Assembly: GCF_900104175.1 (NCBI RefSeq)
Contig: NZ_FNIX01000008.1
Span: forward strand, 124,001 to 188,000
From: Lentzea jiangxiensis
GTDB lineage: Bacteria; Actinomycetota; Actinomycetes; Mycobacteriales; Pseudonocardiaceae
Direction: 5' to 3'
DNA length: 64,000 bases
This document shows positions 1-10,600 of the stretch, piece after piece. The notes under the pieces were generated by a model. The model was not told where the DNA came from and searched no databases. It saw only the letters and a list, made by a program, of their open reading frames with translations. Within the stretch, counting starts at the first letter, position 1. Every line of letters starts with the position of its first letter. Position numbers and translations under genes: made by a program.

Positions 1-1079
1 CCCTCCACGCCGCACAGCTTCGCGGCGTCCCTGGTCGCGGCGGTCAGCACCTCACCCGGCGACCACCCGTGCCGGGCCATCTCGACCAGTCCGTGGGGAA
101 GCACGTCATGCGGCTTCAAAGGGGCGATACCCGCGTCAGAGCCGACGGAGACCTTCACCCCGTGTTTGAAAAGCCCTTGCAGCGCCGCGTCCTGAGCCGC
201 CCTCACGGCCTCGAGCTGTTCCCTCTGGCCGGGGCTCATGACCTCGAGCATCGCAGCCAAGGCCACCGGGTCGAACCCGAGAGTCGCGCTGACGGCGACA
301 TCGCGAGCCGCCATGGCCTCCATCAGTCCCTGCTGCGGATCACTGCCCTGCTCGCCGACGAACGACGCGTGTTCGATCGAGTCCACGCCGGCCGCGATCG
401 CGTCATCGATCGACCGCACGCCGTGCGCGTGTGCCGCCACCGGAAGGCCCAGCCGGTGCGCCTCGTCGACGACGACCTTCAGGAGCTCTCTGCCGAACTG
501 GGGCTCGGTCGGCAGCGAGCCCGGAGTCATGTTGCCGCCACTGGCCATGACCTTGATGACCGAGCAGCCGCGCGAGTGCCGCTCGCGAACGGCCGAAATC
601 AGCGACTCCGCATCCGGAGCGGTCTCCCCGCCGAGGAAGAAGCAGTGACCGCCTGGGGTCGTGATGGGCGGTCCCGCGGGAAGGATCTCCGGTCCCGCTA
701 CGACGTCCTGCGCCAGTTCGTCCCGAAGGCCGAGCGAGAGGTAGTCACGGTCACCCAGGTCGCGGATCGTCGTCACACCCGCGTGCACGGCACGGCGGGC
801 GGCCCGCCGCATCGACTCGAGCAGTTCCGGTTCGCTGGCCTCGCACACCGACTTCACCGGGTCGACGCCGGCGTCGAACACCAGGTGCACGTGGGTGTCG
901 ATGAGGCCGGGAAGCAGGCACGCGTCCTCACCGAGGTCGACGACTCGAACGCCGTCCGGCGCCGTGGAGCCGATCTCGTCGATGACACCGCCGCGCACCA
1001 CGACGCTGACCGGACCTTCGTGGAACGCGTTGCCGTCGAACACCATTCCACCGACCAATGCGAAAGCTTCAACGCTCAC
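1..1079 (-). CDS. Amidohydrolase-family metal-dependent hydrolase (partial, 3' end outside window)
   Basis: The frame opens with GTG at 1079, preceded by a purine-rich AGAGAGG at good spacing, and stays open to base 1, giving about 359 residues. The translation shows the amidohydrolase superfamily layout: an N-terminal small beta domain, then the metal-binding THVH after LPGLID, GVTTIRDLGD, GPPITTPGGHC, a lysine in VIKVMASGG, AHAHG, SIEHASF and a late SDAG aspartate. These are the ligands and order of the imidazolonepropionase / Xaa-Pro dipeptidase-like branch (PF01979), which hydrolyses C-N bonds with one or two divalent metals. The substrate cannot be deduced. It lies downstream of the 5029-aa gene on the same strand but 567 bases away, so it is probably a separate unit. 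Confidence 0.9.
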   Translation of the reverse strand, partial: MSVEAFALVGGMVFDGNAFHEGPVSVVVRGGVIDEIGSTAPDGVRVVDLGEDACLLPGLIDTHVHLVFDAGVDPVKSVCEASEPELLESMRRAARRAVHAGVTTIRDLGDRDYLSLGLRDELAQDVVAGPEILPAGPPITTPGGHCFFLGGETAPDAESLISAVRERHSRGCSVIKVMASGGNMTPGSLPTEPQFGRELLKVVVDEAHRLGLPVAAHAHGVRSIDDAIAAGVDSIEHASFVGEQGSDPQQGLMEAMAARDVAVSATLGFDPVALAAMLEVMSPGQREQLEAVRAAQDAALQGLFKHGVKVSVGSDAGIAPLKPHDVLPHGLVEMARHGWSPGEVLTAATRDAAKLCGVE

Positions 1080-1646
1080 CCGACAGCCTCTCTTCCCCTG
1101 CGCTGGACAGAGCGTTGTGGCGTCCAAACCGGATTTCCAGGAAGCGCGGACTCCACCGCTCCTGCTCAGCATGCTTTCCACAGCGCCCCCCGATGCCCCC
1201 ATTCCGGAGTTGCTTCACGCGCGGACACGAATCGCGGTACCGCCGAGCCGGAAAAGAGTCGCCGTCGTCACAGGAAGCGGTGCCACACCTGGTCGTGCCG
1301 GTGAAACCCCGAGCCGGGACAAGCTCTGACGGTAGGTGCGGAAAAGCAGGACAAGGCACGGGAGGCACCATCTCGAGGAACACCGGACCTCCCCGTACCG
1401 GGCGATCCGATCAAGGCGGTCTCCGACGCGCAGACCCGGTGGACGCGCTGGAGCCGACCTGTCCGTGACCCGCCCGGAAGCGTCCGCGACTCGATCCTGA
1501 ACTTCACCATCGAAGAATCCGCCGCTGAGGAACAGGCGCTGAGGAACAGGCGCATCCCGCTCCACGAACGTCCACCGCGAGCAGGGGTGCACAAAAGCGA
1601 GCAGTGCGCATCGGCCGACCGTCACCGCCGGCGGTGCGAGGTCCGA
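1080..1646. other. Gene-free stretch downstream of the giant T7SS gene
   Basis: This 567-base stretch separates the stop codon of the 5029-aa gene from the amidohydrolase start. Several frames are open, but none has a convincing start with ribosome binding site, consistent codon bias or a recognisable motif. It is where an immunity gene would be expected if the giant protein were a classical polymorphic toxin; I see none. It contains one short tandem repeat (1523-1550). The promoter of the amidohydrolase must lie near its right-hand side. Confidence 0.6.
1523..1550. repeat. Two tandem copies of a 14-bp unit
   Basis: The unit CGCTGAGGAACAGG occurs twice back to back and is followed by CGC, the start of a third copy. 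It lies in gene-free DNA. It looks like a replication-slippage product; no function is evident. Confidence 0.85.
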
Positions 1647-4600
1647 TCACCCGCGCCTGCCGTAGCCTGACGAACCACTCGTCTGCACGATCCGCATCGC
1701 AACCTCGCGCAATGAAGGCGACATCGGAAAACCGAGTGACGACCAGATCAACATGACTTCGGCATAGCTGACTTCCACAACGTGCTCTTCGAGCAGAACC
1801 CCACCCATGCGGAAACCTTGACGGCCCAGAATCTTGTTCACCTCATTTGCCAGCTGTCGCCCGAGGTTGAACTGGGTGAAAATACTCTCGATTTTTTGCA
1901 ATTCTGCTCCGAGCACATTCCGGCTCGGATGCGGCAGAACATGAAGCTTTCTCGCCATTTCGTCGCGTAGCAACTCAAGGGATGGCACCAGACCGTCGGC
2001 AAGCTTTCTGGAGCGAACAAGCGCGAACAGGCCCAGACTGATCTGGTCGACCATATGAGGGCTCAACTCGACCAAGCCACCGACATAAACGGAGGAAAGC
2101 ACTGCGGCGATAGGGCCGGTTATGGGGTGCTTCATGACTTCCGACAATTCTCGCATGATGTTGCCAGACCGCCCTTGCATGCGGTCGGCATCACTGTAGG
2201 CCTCATTCGCCCACACGTTCAGCTTCTGCGCATAAGCGTCAGCCTCCGCCGCGCTCATGTGCTGCTTGACAGCGTGCCGGCTTTCCAGCAGCAACAGCGG
2301 GTTCGCCAGCTGATTCGCGTTCGTGTCAAGAAATCGGAACCGGCCTGCGTTTTCATTCATCCCGGCACCGTTGCGCTGGCTGGCAATCAGAAAGCCGTTC
2401 GCCCTCATGACGCTCGTGGGCATGAGCGCCGTCTGGAGGTAGCTGACGCTGTTGGTTTTCCGCCTCACGTCCACTTCCATCATCAGATCGAGTGCCCCAC
2501 CGCGGAAGTCATACCCGAAGACAACGTGATCAAATTTGCGCATGCTACCGCCGCGAACACCTTCGACAAAAACACGGAAAATCTCTTCGACATTGTCGGC
2601 AAGAAATCTCTGCACCTGGTTCGGGAGTGCTTCACGAATGACGTCGAAGTCTTGCCGCACAGCTACGCCGATGTAGTTCTTCAGAAGAACTTCGTTTTCG
2701 GTGTTTGCGTAGTAGGCACTCGCGAACGACGCCGCCACATGGGTGTAGACCAGCGCCAGGTAGCCCCGGACGGCGTCAGCATGCGCGTTCCCGAAGGCCA
2801 GGACCATCTCTCCCGGATGAGCACTGCGACGAGCAGACCATTCCAGGAAGCGAATTCCCATTCGTTCCCCGAATTTGATTCCTTCCTTGAGCAAGGACTG
2901 CGCAGGCAGGAAGTGGATGTCATCGGCAGACTTTCGAAGATAACTGAACAGGCCATTGATCGGAACTCCCACCGTGAACTGGTTGTACGATTTTCGCGTG
3001 GCGGGAGGCGCAACGCCCGAGACCCACATCTTGTCCGCGTCCGAGGTCAACCGGAACCTTGTGCCGCGCGGGAAGACAGTTTCGAGATCAGATACCTGGG
3101 CAGGCCACAAACCTGCCATGCTGAACCGCGCCTCCACTTCGCGCATGGCCCGGGTGACCGCTTCCGCTCCGGCACGGCCGACATCACCGGGAACAGCCGC
3201 GATCGGGCTGGTGACGATCTCGGGGATCAGTACGTTCACCCGCCTGACAGCCGCCGGGTCGACACCCGCCGCTTCGACGTGCTCCCACGATTCGTACACC
3301 GGCCCGTTGGGGATCTCCAGGAGCGAACCCGCCTCGGTGACGACCCTCAACAGTTCTTGACCATCCTCGTAGACCACGAGGATGGTCCTGCCGGTGAAAG
3401 CATCCGCCGTGAGACCGCGAGGAATCTTCAAAATGTACTTGAGCTCCCGCTCCACGCCGATCGCACCATAACCAGAAGCAGGCGGATCGAGCAACGGACC
3501 GACAGCGGATTGGCTCTCCGGCACTGACGTGAAACCATCCGGGACAAAGCGGCCGCGCGAGTCCAGCAATACGGCTTGAATCACCACTCCACCAGGCAGG
3601 TCTCCTGCGGACACGATGCGGTCACCTTTGCCCCGCTGCGGCTCGATCCACAGGACGCCTCTGTCCTCCGTGTGATGTCCGACCACAGCGTGCCCGATAC
3701 CACCTGGCCGGTTCCACAGAACCAAAGCCGACGAGCCGACACCACGGCCTTCCTTCCTGAGTTCCACCTCGATCGCCTCGAGATCCGCGACCTTCGTCCA
3801 GACGGCGCCAGGTGCCGCCCTTCCCCGAACGCCACCTGAACCCAACACCGAGTCGTCGACCGGGATGCCGGCGGACACGCCACCCGGGTACAGCGCATCC
3901 CGCACTTGGACCAATTGGGTCACGCATAGTTGTGGATCATCGTTGTCCGCTCTCGCGACCTCGTCCGCGATGTTCACGAGGTGCTCCGCCGGCCATGAGA
4001 CAGGACCAGGACCACTGCGACGTGGTCGGTACGAGGCGGTACCGAGCGCTTCCACTTCGTAGCCGGAGGAACGCGGCACGCTCGCCGCCGCGGTCGTGGG
4101 GACGACGGGGTTCTGATCAAGTGCTCGCCGCGCACTCACCTCGTCGTCCGCCCACTGCAGTTGGAGGTCCCCGATGACCCGTTTCCACTCGGACTGCCCG
4201 ACAGCGTCGGCCGGGAGAGCGGACAGGTGCTGGTCGACCGAGCCCTGGGTGTCGAGCAGCTCTATCGCGCTCGCAATGCGCGCAGCGGTCCTCGCCGCCA
4301 CCGAACTGTCATGGGCCACCACGTCAGCGGCGATCAGGTCGAGCACGTCGTGGAGAGCCCGGCCTTCCACCCGCGGGTCCAGGCCACGACCGAGCAGTGC
4401 TCCCGGGATGTTGTAGAGGCTGGCGAGGTCCACCGCTGTGACCAACGCGTCCGCAACGCGCCGAGCGTGCGCCGTTCCACTTTCGCGCAAGGCGCTTCCG
4501 ACGCTGTCGAGCGCCGCCTGCAAGGTTGCCGGCATGCCACCCGCCGTACCGGTCAACACTGCCGTCAGGCCCGCCTGAACGGCGATTTCCATGACCTGGT

Positions 4601-7600
4601 CCTGCGAGGCGTCTGACCGGTCGGCCGGCTGAGCCTGGACGACCGGATTCGGCATCGGCGGCGCCGGACGCGCTTCCGGCCGGGCCGAGCTCCGGTCGCG
4701 CCGGAGCTGCCGGACGAAGTCGCGGAAGTCCGTGAGGTGCTTCGTGGGGTGATCGCCTGCCTCGGCGTCCCGGATCTGCTGCTCGACGTGGTCCTGCACG
4801 ACCGCGAGGTCGGCCTCGCCGAACTGGCGCCAGCCGTACGAGTGCGGGTCGGCGGGCAGCCTCAGGGCGTAGGAGGTGAGCGAGGCGTCGCGGTTGTTCG
4901 TGAACCGGTCGAGCCGGTCCCGGTGCCATTGGACGTCGCGGTCCGCGCGCTCGCGGCGGGCCGCCTGCTCGTCCAGCATCATCTGGGTCTTGAGCGCGCC
5001 GGGCACCACGTCAGCGGCGTTCCACTGCGTGCGGACGGCCTCAGCCTTGGCCAGACCCTCTCCGGCCATGCGGGTCGCCTGGTCGTAGCGCTGGGGAGGA
5101 GCGGCGTTGAGGGAGATCTCGATCGCCCTCTGGATCGCGGCCGCGCGGTCCGGCACGTTCGCGTACGCCGGGATCCGTTGCAGTTCACGCAGTGCCGCGG
5201 TGTCCAGGCCGTAGAGCGACGCCTCGAACGAGCGCAGCGACGTGCCCTCCTCGACGGGGGCGAAGCCACCGGGAACGATGACGTCCACGTCCACCGCGAG
5301 GGCGGAAGGATCCTGCATGAACGGCCGCGGTTGCGAACGGGACTCGGCCACCGCGGGGAACCGGGTCCGGTCGTGCTCGGTCTTGCCCGATCCGACGTGG
5401 TCCCGGGCGTGGCCGTCCTCGTCATCGGGTGGCGTCTCCGATCGGTGGGCCCCGGCCAGGTCGAGGACCTGGAAGTCCCAGATCCGGTCGAACAGCCGAT
5501 CGAGTTCCGGGGTCCGCTGGCCGGTGATGCGTGCGTGGCTGATCAGGTGCACGACGTGGCCCTTGACGTCCATCACGTCTTGGAACGTCAGCCGCTGCCA
5601 GGCCGGCGCCTCCTGATCGGGGGGCAGGGTCAGCGCATACGCGGTGAGCGCGTCGTTGCGGTCGTACTGAAGCCTCTGCACCATCTTGGTGAGTTCCGCC
5701 TCGTGCAGTTCGAGGCTCTGCCGTTCCGCCTGGCGCCGGCCCTCGTCGATGGGGATCAGTCCGGTCTTGCCCGCGTCCGGCAGCGCGTCGGCGATCTGCT
5801 TCAGATCGCCGATCTGATCCCGCAAGGCCTTCATCTCAGCCTCGAGGTTCCCCAGGTGCTGCCTGAGGCCGTTCTCCGTCCGGGCGATCTCCTGGTTCCA
5901 GGACACCCGGTTGATCTCGTGGAGGCGGGTCGGGTCGTCGTGGTGCCGCGCGGCCAGCTCGTCGAGCTCAGCCGAGGACTTCTCCAGCAGCAAGGCCTTG
6001 AACGCGTCGAGCTCCCGCCTCGGCGTGACCTGAGGACCGGTCGCCTCCGCGCCGGGCTCGCGGGTGTCCCGGCCGGCCTGTTGCGCTCGCCCCAGACTCA
6101 GCTCCATGCCCGCGATCTTGTAGAAGCGGTTGCTGTACTCGGGATCGGTCACGAACGACAGCCGCAGCTCGGCCTGCTTCACCAACGCTTCGGCGTAGGC
6201 GATTTTCGCCTCGAAGTCGTAAGAGCTGAAGTCCTCGCCCGAGCCGAACCAGCGGTTCATGAAGCCGTTGAAGCCGGTGTGGTCCTCCTTGCCGTCGCGG
6301 AGGTCCTGCAACGCCTGTCCGGCTCTCTCGGCTTGGGCGATCATCGCGTCCAGACCGTGCCGCGCGAACTCGGCCAGCGCGCCTCGCACGGCCGGCTCGA
6401 TCAGCACACGTGCCTGCAAGGCCTTCAGGTCCGCGGTGTCGAACCCGGCCTTCTCGGCTGCCGCGATCTGCTGGGCCAGGTGCTCCTCGATCCGAAGCCG
6501 ATCTCTCCGTTCGACCTTCCAGAACCGGTCCGCGTTCGGGCCCACGAGGTACGTGTCGATCACGTGCGTCATGGCCAGTCCGCGGCTCTCGGCCGCCAAG
6601 GTCTTGACCTGGCCGTCGATCCTGTCGCGCCGGGCGACCAGATCCGCGAGCTCCTCCTTGCGCTGAGCGTCCTCCTGCGTGCGCCGGTTCTGCGTTTCGA
6701 ACGCGTGGAACAACGAGAAGCTCGGGGACTTCTTCTCAGCGATCTGCCTGTTGAGGTTCGACGACTGTTCCATCAGGTCGCGCACGAACCCCTGCGGGCC
6801 GTCCGGATGTGCGGCCGCGCGCTTGATCAGCTGGATCTTGTCCGCTGCGGCGTGCAGATCGTTGTCCGGGCGGCCGGAGAACAGGTCATCGATCGTCTGG
6901 CCGAGCTCGGTGAGGGACTGGCTCGCCAACCAGGCCTCCATGCCGGTTCGGACCTCCTGTGGTGTCGGACCGCCCAGCGCGCCGAATGTGCCGTCCCGCG
7001 AGACGATCTGCACCTGTGGCGCGCCTGCCCGGCCGTGGTAGGTCCGCGTGCCGTTGTCGTTGACGACGAGCCGCACGCCCAAGGCACGCGCGATCGACTC
7101 GAACAGGTGCTTGCCGACGTGGGAGTCCGCCCACGACGGGGTTCGCAGGCCTTGGGCGAGCAGGTGGGCCGGTGTCGGCAGCGCCCCCCGGCCCGTCACC
7201 GACCTGGTTAGGTGGTCGATCACTTCGAGGTCACCCCTGGCCATGCCGCTGCCGTCGAGGCCGGCGTTCACGACCGCCCAGTGCTTCGACGACGCCTTCG
7301 CCAGTTCCTGCGCGAGCGCGGCACGCCCGTGCTGCTCCGCAGCTTCCCCGGTCAGACCGGGCGTGGCCGGCAGCAGGGTCGGGAAGTACGTCGACAGCAT
7401 GTCGAGATCGACCTTGCTCGCGACCCAGCTCGACAGGCCCTCCGCGGTCAGCTCCGCGAGGTCGTGGTTGTGCGGACGCAGCTCGACGTCGTTGACGATC
7501 GCGTCCACGGTGGACTTTACGCCGCTGGTACCGACCAGCGGTGCCGCGTTCGCGATCGGCACCCCCTGGAACTTCGCACTGCGCAGCACGGACTCCACCA

Positions 7601-10600
7601 GACTGGCGTTGTCCAGGTCGGACAGGTGCGTCTGCAGGCCCTGGTCCGCAGCAGCGGTGTCCGCGTCGTCCTCCCAGCCGCCTGGCATGTGGGGTGTGCC
7701 CGGTTGAGGTGCAGGCCTCGTGTCCGGCTCGGCGGAGGACTCCGGAGGGGAGGTGGTGCCGTCGACGTCCGGCTCGGGAGTCCAGTGCGCGGGCGGTGGC
7801 ACAGCGGCAGTGCCCGCCGGCTCGATCCTGGTGTCGGGCACCGCGACCTGGCCGGTGGCGATGCGCTCGATCAGCCACAGATGACGCGGCCGGATCCCCG
7901 GATCAGGCAGATGCACATCGGTGCCCATCAGACCACCGTCGTTCTCGTGCACCCCCGAGTTCGACTCGAACCGCTGGAACACACGACTCGAATCCTTGTA
8001 CTCGTCCGGAACGCCCAGGTAGTGCAACACCTCATGAGCCAAGACCTCCGGGCTCATCCGCGTGCCCCACCGCTTCTGGTCCGGATTGGTCGTCCCGGTG
8101 TCGAGCACGACACCGGCATGCGCACCAGCCCTGCCCCCGACGAACTCCAGGTTCACGTGGAACTGATCACCGCTGGGCAACCGGAAACCCCGGTTCAGCA
8201 GGTTGTCCACCCCGCGAGCCGCGTTCGCCATGACCTGCGGGACAGCGGCCTTGCTGTTCTCATCCGCAGGATCGAGGTGCACCTTGAGCGTGTACTCCTG
8301 CACGAACTTGCCAGGACTCGTCTCCACACGACGCAGGTCGTATCGGATGAGCCCGTCATAACCCGTCAACTTCGACAGCGCACTGTCCGTGCGCACGTCC
8401 ACCACATCGAGAGAGACAGTCCGGACGTTGACGTCGTCACGACGGTCGGCCCAGCCGTCACGATCCACCGGATCACTCGGCTCCGACCACTCCGCGGTCC
8501 TCGCAGGATCATGCCGCCACGACTCATTACCGCTCACGTCCTTGCCCTGGTGGGACTGCGGGGTCGGTGGGACCAGTCGTGGCGGCGCACCCACCCTCGG
8601 CACACCAGAGGTCGTGCTCGGGGCGGGAACAACCGGAGGAGCGGGAGGAGCGGGAGGAGCGGGTCGAACGTCCCCGATGTGGCTGTACGCCTCGATCTCC
8701 CGCTCCAGGGCCAGCTTCGCGGTCCACCACCTGCCCCGTGCCGAGTTCGCGTTCGCACGGGCCTTCGCGACCGCCTCCTGCGCATCATCACGGGCCTTCA
8801 TCAGGTCGGCGAGAGCGGAAGCGGCCTCGTCAGCCAGCTCTGCGGTGAAGGCCAGCACGGCCTCACGCCGGACGAGCGCCTCTTTCCGGAGGGCCAGCTC
8901 ACCCCGTTCCCGACGCGTCTTCTCGAGTTGAAGCCCCAGCGCGTCGATCCTCTCCTGCGTCCCGGTGTCGGTCGATCCGGACGGGAGATCGGCGAGATCA
9001 GCGGTCAACCGGGTGAAGTCGCGCGAGATCCCGGCCTCTTCCGCGTGCAGTTCGCGCATCTTCTCGTCGAGTTGGGCAAGTGTCCCCCGCTCCCGGGCGA
9101 GACGATCCCCGGCGTCGCGGACGTCCTGGTGTGCACCGCGCACCATCGCCTCCGCGGCTGCGAGTTCCGCGGCGGTCTGGCCGATCAGGTCGTCGTACGC
9201 CCTCTGCGCCTTCTCGACCTCGCGCTCGGTCTCACGCCAGGCCTCGCTCCGCTCCTTCACCTCCCGTTGAGCGGTGATCACGGCAGTCGGCACCTCAGGT
9301 GCCTCCAACGCCGCCTTCAGATCCACCTGAGCGACGCGGATCTGCGCGGCACCGTTCTGCCGCACGGGGAGGACGACGGTCCGGTCGTCGACCGTGACGA
9401 CGATCCGGTACTCGACGTCGTAGGTGACGAGACCGGTCAGACCGCTGTCGTTGGTGCCCTCCTGACGGGCGGAGCCGCCCTCGGAGCCGAACGACTCGGA
9501 CTCGCCGTACGTGGCTTTGCCGTCGAAGTCACCAAAGCGCGCGCCGGGATCACGGATCGGTTCGGACCTGTCGTTGCCGGTGCCCACCTCACCGTTGACC
9601 GCGATCGTGGCGGCCACGCTGTCGCCTGCTTGGAACTCGCTGCCGGTACCGGGGATCGCCGACCGCTGGTTGGTCATGGTGACGTCATCGCTCAGGCCGG
9701 TCAGCCGCGGGTTGACGAGCCGCGAGTGCACCTGGAGCGTGGCGCGCTTGCCGGAGAGCAGTGCGGTCTCGTGCAGGTCCGGCATGACAATTCCGTCGTG
9801 GGAGGCGTCGACCACGCCGAGGCGCACGTTCTCCGCGCCGAACATCGACAGGGCTGCGTTGGTGAGGCCCTTGGCCGGGGCGGTGGCGTCCGTGCTCAGA
9901 CCCGCGGCGTTGAGAGCCAGAAGAACGCCGGCTCTCAGTTCCCCCGCACCGACCACCGTCTGCGGATGGACGGTCTTGGGCAGGCGTACGCCCTCTTGTT
10001 TCCACGAGATGAGCTCGTCCTGGATCTCCTGGAGGCTCTTCACGACCGGGTCGCGAAGAGGCTCCCGCACAGGAACGGGCTCGGCCCGGGACGACAGGTC
10101 GTCGGCCAGCACCCTCACGGTCAGGTCCTCGGCCATCGTGACCTGCCGGGTGCCGCCGTCCGGCCGGTGGATCTCGAGCTCCCACGTGACCGGCACGGAG
10201 TACCTGGCCGTCGGACCGTTCGTTTCGAGCACGTGCACGTCGAGCGCGGTCATCGCCGTCGTGTGCGACACCGATCTGGACTGACCGACCTCGGTCGCCG
10301 CGGAGCCGGTCGTGCTACCCCCCAGCGCCGGGTCGGCCGCATGCGGCGCCACGCCGAACAACGCCCTGAGACTGGCGCCCCACGACCTCGCCCGGGCCTT
10401 CGTCTCGGCGTCCCTGCCGAAGTAGACGAGGATGTTGTTCATCTTGACACCGTCGTTGACGACGTCCTTGAACCGCGCCTTGCCGGGCGTGGCCCTCAGC
10501 ACGACCTGGTAGGAGTCTCGTCCGATGAACTTCGGGCGGTGTGCGACGAGCGGGACGCCACCGTCCAGCGCGCTGTCCATCAGCGCCCGGACGGTTTCCC

